Below, one piece after another: positions 20,971 through 33,400 of a stretch of DNA of 64,000 bases. The stretch spans positions 62,001 to 126,000 of the forward strand of contig JASSKH010000004.1 of NCBI GenBank assembly GCA_031763025.1, given 5' to 3'. The number at the start of each line of letters is the position of its first letter. Position 1 is the first letter of the stretch. The notes beneath the pieces are model-generated. The model saw only the letters and a program-made list of their open reading frames with translations, did not search any database and had not been told where the DNA came from. This DNA is from Macrocystis pyrifera. Lineage: Eukaryota > Sar > Phaeophyceae > Laminariales > Laminariaceae. The translations under genes and the position numbers were made by a program.

Positions 20971-23403
20971 GTGAGAACGGAAACTCAATATCCAACTGTG
21001 CATCAAGCTTGTTGGAAAAGCGAGGGATGATACGTAGTTAGCGAAGTGTTGGCACCAATATTCATAATGTCTAGGATGTTCACGAGCGTGCTCAATTTTA
21101 TTTCGCCTCACAAGAACAGCTGTCTCGGTCGCGAAAACTACCCTCCTCGGCGTTCGAAATACCAAACCCTAATACGTTGAAACACTCTAACGTCGTCGCT
21201 ACGTGTGTGAACAATGTTCCCTTTCTTGCTAGCATTCAGTACCCAAGGACATGTTTTAGGAATTTCAACGTTTACGTGCCCACGGGGATGTTGACGCGGA
21301 ACGGACAAGTACACGAATAGCCAAGGCAATGATATATTTTCGGAGCCTTAGTCACATAATCTCGACATTTCAGTTGAAATGGCGCTGGGTATATACTGTT
21401 GAGTTATAAGGGGGTTCTGATAAACGAACATGATGTGTGTCACTGCGGATGTGGTTATCCAGATGGTTAAGTAATTTGAGGAAGTACCGGGTGCCACGTT
21501 GTGGGTAACATATGCGAAGGAGCGCACACAGACACCAATAATCTATGTTTTAGCGTCAACTATGCATATTTCATATTGTAATACAATGTCAACGATTCCC
21601 TTGCTTGGCGAAAACGACTATCATGTTAATATTTTACCGGATGATTGAAATTCCGAACTATTTGATGTTTGTCGAGTTAGACAAGAACACCAGACTCGTG
21701 TGGTTTATATCGCACTCGTTTCCATGTTTTAAGGGCATCGAGTGAGTTGGGCACATATTCCCCTTACCAGGCGCCGTTCCGTCGAGATTGACATAGGACG
21801 TTTCTTGAATTGTAGTGTGGCAGAGTTGCCCCTTCCAACCAAAGGACGTGTAAACGCTCACGGGGTCCCTCTTCTACCCTTGGCTGGTCTAGAGGTTTTT
21901 CTTCGAAGCCCATGCTTACAATGCTCTTTGAAGGGACTGCATTCTGAGATAGCATTGTGCATGACATGTTCTGTTGCCGAACAAAAATGCCGGGCAACGA
22001 CAAAAATTGGTGGTCGTTGTACATTATTTAGGCTAATCGAGCCTATTCGCCATGGCATAGATTTCATTGACTTGAAATACACTAAACAGGGCCACATACA
22101 CATGCACCACATTAAACAGCACAACCGTGGATTCTTGTGGTTGTCAATAAGAGGCATCGCTGGCGTGGACACAGCGTGCGTCGCTCTCAAATAGGCTTGC
22201 ACCGAAAACCCCAAGAGAATGACTACGCCGACAATATATCCCGGAGAGATGGTGTGATTACTGCAAATAATTGGATGTTTGTCGAGCGTTGGGCTTCTCA
22301 CATACGTTTTCCCGGCTGAACATGCAAACTGGGGGCACACCTGCAGATATCTGTATCACGTTGGTCAGAATAAATACCAATAGTATTACCGCCGTTTGAT
22401 TTCACGCATCTATGAACGACAGAAAAGGAGGCTTCCTACAGGCTCTGTCCTTACATTAATACAAACCGTCGAGAGCACGTCCAGCCCCGTTTGCGTTCGA
22501 ACGCGTGTTTTTTAATAGTTGTGAGTGTTTCGGAACGTTTAACGTAGTGTCCTCGCGTATGTTTGGGTATATCTCAAGTGTACAACAACTACCGCAAGCG
22601 CACAAATATTACGTTAACGAATGCTCGCAGGGACTTTTTCGTGCTTGAAAAAAATGACAAGTGGAAAGCGCGAGAGCGTGAAGTTTTTCGATGAGAATCG
22701 ACGAGCAGTGCGAATGCTGAACCCAATGCGTGACAGTAACTAAAGGCACGTACCGTGGGGGAGAAGGGACGACACCTGTGACCACGGCTTGTCCAGAAGA
22801 TCGCTGAGATCGCTGAGGGTAAAAGCTCCTACGAGTTAGGCTGGAAAATGAAAGTGATGATAAAAAATACGTATATAAAAAGTAAGGCATCTATTTTGCG
22901 CCAAGACGTCTGACAGCGCGTTTTGTCGCTTTCTGCTCATTGTGCGAAGATACAGAAGACTGTGATGCTACTGCACTGTACAGCTGGTTAGGTGACTATG
23001 GAGCAAGCGTGGTAAGAAAGATTTACGCCCAACACCGAACGGATGGCCTTAAAACCGTGGCGAGAAGCGAAGTGCGTTCTCTTGAGCACTCAGTAGCCTT
23101 TTGTTGGAGCATTTGTGAGCGGGATTGCGGCTCTCGCGCTGTTTTGATTAAGATGTCATAAGGCAGCCTTGCAATGGGCTGGGTCATGATTCATACCTCT
23201 GGACCAGACTGCACATGGGTACTCAAGCTTTGCTTGTTTGACCTTTACCCACTAAGCGTACGCTATTTCGACTCGTACATGCAGCTATTTCGACTCCTTG
23301 TTAGACACTCCTCAGTAGCCTGCACGGCCATACGCTTTTCCTCGCATGAGCTAATGGTGTCTTTGGTACCGCCTCCTTCAAGTTAGATACTCACTCTATG
23401 AAG

Positions 23404-23460
23404 TATTCAAATGCTTACATCGTCGGCACTACATCCTTTGTGAACAATAGGAGATCAGTG
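23404..23460 (+). pseudogene. Decayed cassette exon
   Basis: The frame reads NAYIVGTTSFVNNRRSV and then a stop. IVGTT-x-F-x-x-N closely matches the middle of exon 2 (IVGTTQFSGN). There is no proper acceptor, no GGAI start and no GG|GT donor, so it looks like a relic of a duplicated cassette. Confidence 0.5.
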
Positions 23461-23954
23461 TAAGCGGGCCAACCAACTTTCCCGCAGCAGATCAGGTGAG
23501 GTTATGGGATGTGCTTGAGCTTGTTGTGCAGTTTGTTCGACGCCTTCACAAGCTTACCTTGTGCAGCGCATTTCGAAGGGTGGTCGAGGATCACTGCTAA
23601 GAGATGACCGTTCTGCAACTTGTTGCAAGTGCCGTATTAATAGTAAACCACGCTTCCGTGTAGACGTCTACAGAGAAACGGGCCACGTTGGACTGTTCCA
23701 GATCCCAAGCACCCTCTGTGGCAACCAAATACAACACTATTGCATATATAAACGATGAGATAGTTTTCGTTTTTGCCACCCTTCACGTTTATGATCAACT
23801 CTATACGCTAGTGTCGGCTGGGGTCTCCGAACCAAACAATCAGTGTATGTATGTTGCGGTTCTTTCCGAGCGATTCGCACGGCATGTGTGACTGGTTCGA
23901 TATTTTCCTCAGACAAATTCAAACAATTGACACCCGCACCTGTTGCGACTATCG

Positions 23955-24580
23955 GACGCGTTCTACGATAGAGGTAGCATATATTTCCGCTAAAATGGTT
24001 TCTGAATAACAGGTTGTTAAGGTCTTAGTCCGTTGGGCTAAAGATAAAAGGTTAACCCATCGCCTTCCCAATCGAAGCCTCATACGAAACACTCTCCCCC
24101 CCTGGAACGGACCGGATACACGGGTCGACGCGTGGCACCAACACGCGGTTCCAATTTCTGGGGATCCAGAAGTATTTTTTCAGGTTCTTGACATGAGGAA
24201 ATTCACTTTTCTTTTTAAAAAGCGATTTCATGGTCGAGGTGAGATTCGAACTCACGACCAACGACCCATGTCCTGCGGTCGACGCCATTTGTTAAGGTCT
24301 TAGTCCGTTGGGCTAAAGGTAAAAGGGTCACCCATCGCCTACCCAATCTAAGCCTCATAACAAGGGCTCCTTAATCCCAAATCGTCGGAATGCCAATCTT
24401 GTTTCGAAAAATGACGTAATTGTATGCTCGGGCCATGGGATTATCCATCGGGATGCAATTAGATTTGTACTGAAGTCAGTTTTCGGGTGAGGTGTAAGGT
24501 ATGGAGCTCCTCAAGTGAGGATCCTCACAAAATTTGGGGTGAACCTCTATCGTAGAACGCCTCATCGATAGATGACATAG
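23955..24580 (+). repeat. Dispersed repeat E, copy 1 (interrupted by T2)
   Basis: Flanks of T2 match 41580-41835: TACGATAGAGGTAGCA and TTTCCGCT on the left; TCGGAATGCCAATCT, GTTTCGAAAAATGAC, CTGAAGTCAG, TATGGAGCT and TATCGTAGAA on the right. The uninterrupted copy supplies an empty site for the T2 insertion. Confidence 0.7.
24014..24356 (-). mobile_element. tRNA-related element with terminal direct repeats (T2)
   Basis: A ~343-bp insertion with 68-bp terminal direct repeats (24014-24081 and 24289-24356, five differences). It is flanked by ATAACAGG (24006-24013) and ATAACAAGG (24357-24365), a probable target duplication with one indel. On the minus strand the first repeat ends with the A-box-like TTAGCCCAACGG. 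The internal part then gives a perfect T arm, GTGAG-TTCGAAT-CTCAC, ending CTCGACCA. There is no matching 5' acceptor strand, so it is not a tRNA gene. The architecture is that of T1, with CTTTTACC before the A box in both, though the sequences have diverged. Confidence 0.78.
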
Positions 24581-26282
24581 GCCCTCAGAGATTGCGCCAA
24601 TTGCTGCCTGATCAGGTGAAAAAAGTGCGTTGAGCTACCTAGCATGCATCCGAACAACCTACAGTAACAGACGGTGTTTCGGCATGCGCCTGTTGCAAAC
24701 CGCCTACATGTTCCACACCAACGTCTTTAAAAACAATATCAATTTCGAAGAATGATGTTTTTGAAATAACGTGCAAACCATCGATCACAACAAATGCGGG
24801 TTTCATCATTGAAGAAGCGTGGCTGTACCACCCCGTCGCTGTCGGGACGTATTGGTGTAAATATCTAGCTACGTCGCCTTCCCAATGAGCTGGCGTAACC
24901 TGGGTTCTGACCATTATCAGTGGCACGTTTAGTAGGATGCTCAGAGGACCACTAACTCGTTTCGGAAGCTGGATATTCACATGCAATGTGTTTCCTGCGG
25001 CACAATTCCACCCAGATGGCGACAGCGCCGAGATGGGCGTCCGGACCAAGAACAGCAACCGTTGGCCAGCCCTAGCTTTGAGCTTGCTGAGCATCCTTTA
25101 CGTTGAGTTACCTGCAGTTCAAAATATACTCCCGAACTTTCTTATGATCTCGATATCCAGGCCGCTTATTGCTACAACTACATCGTTTCTCACCACACGC
25201 CTGAATCGTCATCCTGTCTTTCAAATGGGAAACCATTCAGGGCATTTCTCAAAAAGGGGTGCACCCCACCACCAAACAATAATAACTGGTGGAAAGAAGA
25301 GGGACGCTATTGTTCTACAACAGGGACGTCGAAACTCCGTCCAATCTCTCTAAATTGTTGTTTACAGTGTTTGACGAGCTTCCTGAACACCTGCCAACCA
25401 TGCAAGGCATTTTTTTTTTTTTTTTGCGTGTATAGTAGATAAACGCGAGTGATTTAGAGTTGGGTGTGAGTACGTACCCTATTTGACAACTACTAAGCTT
25501 GAGCGGTGGCCCTTTTTGACACGATATTCCCCCTTTTTAGCTAAATGTGGATTAGTGTACCCCATAATAGCGCAAAAATATCCCCAGAGGGTGTCTATTC
25601 CTATTTGTCGTTGTTTTGGCACGACGAAAAGACCGCGTCCCCCACGTCGAAATGCCCAACGGCCCAGACCCGATCAAGCGCGATTAGATCATGTGGTCAG
25701 CATACCACAAAGAAAGCTGGTTCCGTGGTGAAGCCATGATGATACATGATGAGACGACGTCGTGAGTGACACCCATCTCGTGCAGCCCTGCCGGCTTCAG
25801 CTCACGGAGGAACAGATAATCAAGATAATAATGTATGGTCTGCCTCGTCCGTGAAATTTGGTCCTCGCACGCCCCAGGCAATGTTCTATTCTGCACAATA
25901 TGGACACATGAATGTCCTCATTACTTAATAATGCTGCTCGGTAGCAGCAGTGGTGCTGATGGTATCCTAATGTGTGTATCTATCAACCAGTAATACCAGG
26001 TATGAAATACACGCCGGAACTAGGGGCCACTCGAGACAAGCTACGTGCAACCTCGAAATATATGTTTTCAACAATCCCAAATAAGGACACAAACACTTGA
26101 ATTATGCAGCTTCAGGTTTGGTCTTCCCCATATACCGACTGTATTTCATGCATGAGACCATACATTTCATGCATATAAAACCCGTAGTACGAGCGATTGA
26201 AGTATTACACCCAGCTTGCAAAGATGAGAGGTTCGACCAAATCCTTGTTTTTATTTTTCTGAATATATGGTCTTGTTTGTGG

Positions 26283-26506
26283 TGTTGTGTTCTCGTACCC
26301 GGTACGCTTGGTTTTCACTTGCTTGACACTTGGATTAGCGATTACAGTATTTTTATTTTTGGCCTTCCTCTGTCTCACAGTCTGTGACCACGGAATCAGT
26401 ATCTCTCTAAGATAAGGAATCAGGACGGGCACTGAGTGTACTAATGAAGCTGGGTCGAAAGGACGATTTAATGTGAAGACCGCAACAACAACAACAACAA
26501 CAACGA
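26283..26506 (+). repeat. Dispersed repeat D, copy 2, with CAA tail
   Basis: Matches 11452-11626 and ends in (CAA)n at about 26484-26506. Just upstream, 26175-26250 resembles the tandem units at 58433-58655, so the two modules may belong to one larger element. Confidence 0.6.
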
Positions 26507-28171
26507 TGTACAACTCGTGTTACTCTTATGGCCCTTTGAATAAAAATATTGAGTGGTGGCCTGTGGCCCTCAAACGACACAACGACGGCGCAAGCTACCA
26601 CTACAAGGCAACTACCGCAGAGCAGTTGCCGTCTGTCTGCGGTCGAGAACCCCTGCAGTGAATCTATATCACGCGCGATCTGACCTCGTACTGGATACAG
26701 CAAGCCCAACATACACATGCCATCAACCCAGGTGCTTCAAAAAAGATAGAAACGGAAGGCAAAACAAGGAAATAATTGAAACACGTGCTCCGAGGACACC
26801 AGCAAAAAAAACATGGATGGATTTTTGCGAATCAACCGGTTAACCAACAGCCAGCAGTGTGCTGTATCCATCGTTCATTGTATATAGCCAAAATAAACGA
26901 TAGAGTGTTTCGGATCGGTGCCAAATGTCAGCTTCTTCGTTTATTTTTGTACAGGCATATAGTCTGAAAATATATGTGTTGCACAGAGCAAAGGGACGAC
27001 CTTCTCAACAAGTTAGCATTTAATGTTGACATGTACTGCTTGCTATATCCTCGCTATACGATTCAGTACTTACTTGTACGTACTACTGTGAAAATGTAGT
27101 GTATACAAGTATCTCTTCCGAAAATTTGATGCCTCTTGATGGATAAAGGCTGCGCAGATATAATATTAGCCCGTACGTACCACTTACTAGGTGCCATAAC
27201 GTTTGGCTGTTTAGAGAGGAGATTGCTTATACCAGGCCGTTCGCCTGTTCGAACACATTGTCGTAATATGGTAAATATGTGAAGAATTGTGTGTCATGGA
27301 TCATCACACATGGTGCTGGGCCATTTGATTGCTGTTGATGACCACCAATATATCGAGAACCTCGTCGCCAATGAAAAGCAGTGTTCCCATTTCTGTCGAC
27401 CCGTTTTTGTTCTGGGGGGGGGCTGTACCCTTTTTTGTCGTGTGCGGGTACATTTATCATGCCCAAACTCTGCACGTGTATGAGCTGAAATGCATGAACT
27501 GATAGTACTTTGCTCTGACCAGCTTCCTTGACTGGATTCGTCGCATCCTATCACGAGCTCGCCCGAGTTTTACCATGTTCGCTGTTCCACGTTATATACG
27601 CACATGGTTATCACGGGACTCGTATCCGCCGACCGAATACCGCAGTGCTGCTCCGACCATCACCGTTCAACGTCATATATATATATTTCACAAAACTCAT
27701 TTGTTTCGTATTACACGCCCCAAAGCCCGCATGAATGTTTTCAAATGGAAGAAGATAAACTCGCAACAGAACATAAGAGCACTTTGAAACTCTAGTGTAG
27801 ATACTCACTCTGAGCTCGTTGCAAGCCGTTGAGATTTCGCCGAACGTTGATGTCGGTGGTTGCGTTGTAGCGTGTCCCCGTGTGGTTGATTGCTTGGAGC
27901 CCTTGAACCAGCTTCGACACTGGCACCCTCGGAGAGTGCCGTCGAGCAGTTTCACTGGGACGGAAGGTTGGTGAGAGGTCCCCCGCTCGTTCAAGTTTCG
28001 TTCATACGACTTTTGTCGTCCCGCTTCACAACAAACATGCATGTTGCAATAAGAACGGAGTCGCCGGTGCGTTGGAATGGTGCAAAAATGAACTGATGCA
28101 TGGGCCGGAAGCGTCATGTTTCCTGAAGCACGGTCTGCGATTCATTGAGATTGTTCCAACGCGTGTTGCAG

Positions 28172-28255
28172 GTGCAATTGGCGCCATCGATGAATGTCAG
28201 ATTCTCGTCGACGGAAGCATCTCTTTTGCTAATAATTCTGCCGGTCATGGTGGAG
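28172..28255 (+). CDS. Cassette exon 4 (28 codons)
   Basis: Acceptor GTTGCAG; donor GGAG|GTGAG. It encodes AIGAIDECQILVDGSISF then ANNSAGHGG across the junction. FANN is the FxxN motif. It is the first of four 28-codon cassettes that share a Cys after an acidic residue or Gly, which are clustered within 2.3 kb. Confidence 0.82.
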
Positions 28256-29152
28256 GTGAGTTTGGCCGGAACATCGGGTAGTGTTTTCATGGTGACGCGC
28301 AGAGGGGTCGTACATGTTTCGTAGCGCATGCGTAAAACAACCTGCGTGTTTGAGATTTCATTATTTTGCACGCTGTATACCTTAAAGAATTTGTTATCAA
28401 GAATTGGATAGTTGTATTCGGAACAACACGTGTCACACTCGGTGCAAATGTATGTGCGCCATCACATCTGTTCAACATCAAAGCACTGCTGTTTGACAAC
28501 AATGGTATACAATCGCGGATGAGAGTAGGACCCTAACTCCATTTCCAACACCCACGAATGTATATTTGTGTAGTTTAAATCAGTGTAGAGGAGCATCATT
28601 GCCGTACACTAATTTCGTTGGGAAGTGTAAATACTCGCGCATGACCAATGCGTACCGGTACACATGGCATTAGTTATATATCGTTAGGCATTTGTCATGC
28701 GCAAGTATTCACGTCTTAGAGCGCGTTTGCTCTGTGGTAAACACTTTGCTCCACTTTGGGCGGAACTTGGCATTGACTCTGTGCGGTTTGTGCAGGACCA
28801 TACAATGTACCTATATTCCACGTGGTGTGCAGAGACCCATTAAGGTCGGATGAATGGTTAAGCACTCGACGTAACACATAAAATGTAACGCTTTGCAGCA
28901 GCAGCAGGAGGAAGTGCGCCCATGTTTTATTTCAACATTCTTAGTAATGCCGTCAAGGATGTCGGTTTGGTGTTGCACCTGCTGATAATATTTCGAGCAC
29001 CATGTCTCCGTCCGAGGACTGTTGTGTCACGTGTTCGTATCAACACATGCAGTCTTCAGGTCTTTCAGGGGCTGCCACGATTAGCTAGTTTAGTACATAA
29101 TACAACGCGGTGTGTTCTAAAAAACCGTGGACGCTTTCTGCTCTTCTCGCAG

Positions 29153-29236
29153 GTGCCATGTCCCTTGAATATGGATGTGTGGCTAAAATCGACGGATGCT
29201 CTAGTTTTGCTACCAATTCAGCAAATGACTATGGAG
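29153..29236 (+). CDS. Cassette exon 5 (28 codons)
   Basis: Acceptor TCTCGCAG; donor GGAG|GTAAG. It encodes AMSLEYGCVAKIDGCSSF then ATNSANDYG. FATN is the FxxN motif, and there are two Cys. Phase 1-1. Met replaces Ile in the GGAI position. Confidence 0.82.
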
Positions 29237-29760
29237 GTAAGAATAGATACAGCAGCTCCTTTCTGTTCATTTACATGTCTGGAAGGGTGCACATACTTGT
29301 ATACATTAAATGTTCCCTAACGTAGCCTGTGTGGGTTGGAGTTTCGAAAATCGCTTGGCTTCTACCACACCATTTTGGCATGATCGAGTGGTGTTCGATT
29401 CAGTTCACGATTTGGCCTGTCCGTTGTAAGCAGCTGATGCATACCTTCTAGGACAAAATGGCGTTTGATTTGTCAGCATGTGCGCGCTTTTCTACGTGAA
29501 ATAGGTTTTCTAGGTGATGCCACGGAAGGGCACCTATGTACATGTTTGTAACACGAGGAGATCTACATGTTCCAACTTGTATCGCCACCGTTGTCGAAAG
29601 CTCAGATTACGAATGTCATACCCGGCGAAAACAATTGACACAGGGCTCGTTTCTAACGATGTTTCGCCTCTCAAAAGTTAACGCGCTTTGCTACTGGCAT
29701 ACACCATTTTTGGGGTGCGTTCTGAAACCATTCGTGGATGATTTTCTTATCTGCTCGCAG

Positions 29761-29844
29761 GGGCCATATTCCTCGAACAAGAGTGTGAGATGAACATCAG
29801 CGGAAACACATCTTTCACACACAATTCAGCATCTGATGTCGGAG
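29761..29844 (+). CDS. Cassette exon 6 (28 codons)
   Basis: Acceptor GCTCGCAG; donor GGAG|GTAAGAACGG. It encodes AIFLEQECEMNISGNTSF then THNSASDVG. FTHN is the FxxN motif and NIS a possible glycosylation site. It shares SGNTSF and the donor context with exon 3, and the intron start with exons 3 and 7. Confidence 0.84.
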
Positions 29845-30396
29845 GTAAGAACGGACACGAACTATCCATTTGTTGCAGAAATATGCCTAGAAGGGCGTGC
29901 ACAACAATCTACCTTACAATTGCACTTAAAGCGGTGTGACTTACGAGGAATGCATTATTTATGCTCAGTACTGGCATATGTGCACTATGTTGGGCACGAC
30001 TCGCGAGAAGGCCGACGATAGCCCTGTTTGACGTGAGTAGCCGATACGCACATTATTACAACCTTACTGCCCTTGCCGATGTGTAGAGAATTTTTCTTTA
30101 AAATACTATTTCTGTGTTGTGCCACGGTGGGGTGTATTTTTGTTGAATGGACTTTTGAGTGTTCGGGCATGAGGAAGTGTATGCGGACGATGAGAAACGA
30201 AGTACGTGCGACCTTCTGAACAATCCTGTTTTCAAAGTTGGCCCACAACAAGCAAAACTGCAAAATCAAAGTGGGATACGCAGCAAAGATACTGGTGGTA
30301 CATGCTTCGGTTCACGAGGACAGCCAGCTATCTAAAAGGTTGGACTAAACACTACCCCCGTCATCGTATCACTCGCGTTTTCGCACGTTCTCGCAG

Positions 30397-30480
30397 GTGC
30401 ATTTTGCGTAGAAAATGGATGTGTGGTTGACATGCACGGAAACACCTATTTCGGCAACAATTCAGCTCGTTTTCACGGAG
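30397..30480 (+). CDS. Cassette exon 7 (28 codons)
   Basis: Acceptor TCTCGCAG; donor GGAG|GTAAGAACGG. It encodes AFCVENGCVVDMHGNTYF then GNNSARFHG. FGNN is the FxxN motif. GCV is shared with exon 5, pointing to recent duplication within the cluster. Confidence 0.82.
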
Positions 30481-33400
30481 GTAAGAACGGGCACTAAGTT
30501 GCTCGTATTTCATGAGGATCCCTGCAAGAGCATTCACACGGAACCCGACCGTAGATATTTATCAAAGTAACGTGACTGCGTAGGATTCTTACCAAGTCAT
30601 GGCTGACAACATGCCGACTTCTACCATGTGTTGTGCGGAGGGGCACGTAAATAATGCGTATTTTTATATGCGTATATCACGAGCCCGATACTAGAATACC
30701 AAAGGCAATTATTTATCGGAAATGGTCAGACAACCTCGCCGTCAGCCCAGCAGTGTCGTCGAAGTAGTATTTGACAGTTCTGCCGTCTTCGAATGTCGTC
30801 AAGGAATTGTTGCTTTCTGTGCTTCCTCTGCCACTATCGGAATCTCCGGCACTCCCTGACATCAGGGCTGAGTTTTTGGGGCTCTGCCCTAACGGCCCAA
30901 GAGTCGCGATTAAGGTCCATTGAGGTCATTTTTCGTGCTCGCATGTCTGAGCCCTGAACATGTAGGGCTGTTTTCCCTTTTCTCTGGTCCGCCAACGAGC
31001 TTGGCATTCTACGTGGCAGTGTTGGCATTAACGACCATCTTCCTTAGAAGCCCGGTTCCGCTGGCGCTGTAGGGTGACGCTCCGAATACCCTCAGACGAA
31101 GATGGCTATTCCTGGCATTTGAGCTTGAACGTTCCAACCCTACGTTGTGGTTTGCAGCTGAAAAGCTGGTCCAGGATTTCAATCAAGACAACAAGGATTT
31201 GGCAGTTGCAGCATACCAGGTATCTGGTCTATAGTAGTAGTCCTTTCCCATTTTCAGTTTTTCGTGGGTTACCTGTGTGCTGATGAATAACCGATACACG
31301 ATAAATGTACACAGCAAATACTCCAACCTAGGTAATAATGGAATAGAAAATAGTAGTGACCACGGAAACATTCTGACCATTTTCAAGCTTCATCACGTAG
31401 AAGATATGATCCGAGCATTCGCTGGTACCAACGGACATTGGCATCCTGCTTTCGTTTTTATAGAAGAAATAAACAAAAAAAACACCTACTACTCGTACAT
31501 TCGGAGGGTATGAGACTCTGTTGCAACTAGCCTATAATTGAGTCCCAGAGAGGATCTATGCCAACATATTACGTGTAAGTCCAGTGTGTGTTATTACGGG
31601 GGTCCATAGTTAACAGGACCAAATTTTGTTAGTAAAAATAGGTAAATATATAGGTTTTTATGTATACCATAGGTCCTGTTAACTATGTACCCCCGTAATA
31701 GCACCTTTTTTATCGTCGGCTCACGGACGAGCTGCGTGTGTGTCATCCAACCGTGCGAAGTATCCTTTCGGTTCACGTGTCTTGCCGCTACGCCGTAAGA
31801 AGTGAATAGAGGAGTGATCCGCATCCTTGCATCAGGGCTTCACCCACAAGTAAGCGTCGCATGACACAGACACTGTTGGTATCGTGTGACCATCGACTGC
31901 CCGAGGGTGGGGCAGCTTAGCCGAGTACGCATCCGGGGACACCCCGGACCAATATCCCCTCGTCTCACATCACCGACCTCAAACCTACGTACCCAGTCTT
32001 GACACCCGCAGTATCACAAACACCTCCCTTACTCGGTGAGAGAGGCGACGGGTTCCGGACGACATATCACAGGTCGCCAGGTAAAATAACAGATCTCTAA
32101 TTCTATTCCAGGGTACTTGCCAAAGTGAATCTTTAATCCCATATTGTATAATACCTCAATCTCTATTCAATACGCGTCTAACAAGCGAAAAAAATACTGG
32201 TGAATCCTTCGCAAAAAAAAAAAAAAAAAACGTTGTCTTCAGCTGAATATCGTACTGCTCCATAGCATCACCCTCCCTGTTGTGCATGTGTACACTGTAA
32301 GAGCAGGAAAACAGCACACCCGCGATAGAAAACCGTCGAAAATCGAATAATAACAGTAATCCTACGACAGATACTCCCCACGTGAGTATGCAAAGACAAC
32401 AACCTACGGCACCTGAATTAAACAGATGTATTATGAGTGCTAATAGTTGGTTCCCAGGTCCTTGTGCGTAACTAACCGATCGCCAGAATGTACGATGTGA
32501 TTCATCACGACAACTAGCATGCACTATTGGCGTAAGAACCTTGCTCGACGCATGGGTACCCCCCAACACCTTTTCCAATAATAACAGTAAACCTACCCCC
32601 CAAGACCAACACTTTCTGTTCTAGCCAACCATTACCCAAAAACATCGACCAAAGAAGCATACTAGCGAAATCACCACAATTCCATCACAAAATTCAGCAT
32701 GAAAACATAACGCCTCTGAGTGCAAAGGTTTCGTGATAAACAGCATGCTGCTCTGCCGACAGGGAAGTGTTCACAGGGTGATTCGCCGAGTAATCCGCTC
32801 CTTGATATGCCCCTTCACCCTGGCGCACCCAACCTCGCCATCCGGTAAAGCAAACTCCAGAAACTGCATGGTCGAGCTCTGTCGTATTGCCGATATCCTC
32901 CCTGCTCTGAACACAACAAGACACTCTTTGCGAAGTATCGTGATACCGTGGTATCTTCAAAACCACTCCAAAAAACAAAAGAAACTCAAGTTCAAATGTG
33001 CAAACCAGAAACAGGAGATTCTCTCTGTGCGCCGAAAACCCACCAAACTCTAGATATTGAGCCAGTCAGTCAATAACAGATTAAACGGTACCTCGCACGT
33101 CGCCCACGGATTCGACTCAAACTTCCCGAGCTCATTGTGGGCAACCAGGTCCTACTGAATTCCTTTGCTCGCCGCCCGCTTGTCATCCCGCCCCTTCCTC
33201 GTTTCTTTAATATGTTGTCGAAGAAGATTGTTCGCTGCAGCTACCCTCTTTGCTCTGCATGCACCCCGTTTCATCTTCACGTTATTTAGCTGCCGTCGGA
33301 CCTGCGCGCCCTCTTCTGATATGACAAGCAGCCCCGGGCCCGGAGGCTTGAACAGTTCTGATTGTATATCAGCCGCTAGCCTGACCTATCAACTCTGACT

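Larger units (their letters stand above)
20971..28171 (+). other. Intron 3 (~7.2 kb)
   Basis: Contains the tRNA-related element T2 nested in a dispersed repeat (about 23955-24580), a probable cassette relic near 23404-23460, dispersed repeat D copy 2 (26283-26490) and a poly-T run near 25410. A 151-codon minus frame at 24639-25094 is not recognised. No other gene was supported. Confidence 0.55.

Noticed and set aside
24230..24320. Possible tRNA gene on the minus strand with CCA-like end
   Set aside because: The T arm is perfect, but no 5' acceptor partner for CTCGACC exists and the A box lies in the terminal repeat of T2.
24639..25094. 151-codon minus frame in intron 3
   Set aside because: Reads like a plausible protein but has no recognised motif, partner or splice context; kept only as a remark.
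27611..28117. 168-codon minus frame
   Set aside because: Lies in intron 3, low-complexity composition, no motif, and partly antisense to simple AT repeats.
31900..32100. GC-rich stretch that might be a structured RNA
   Set aside because: No consistent stems or known RNA family motif could be recognised by eye.
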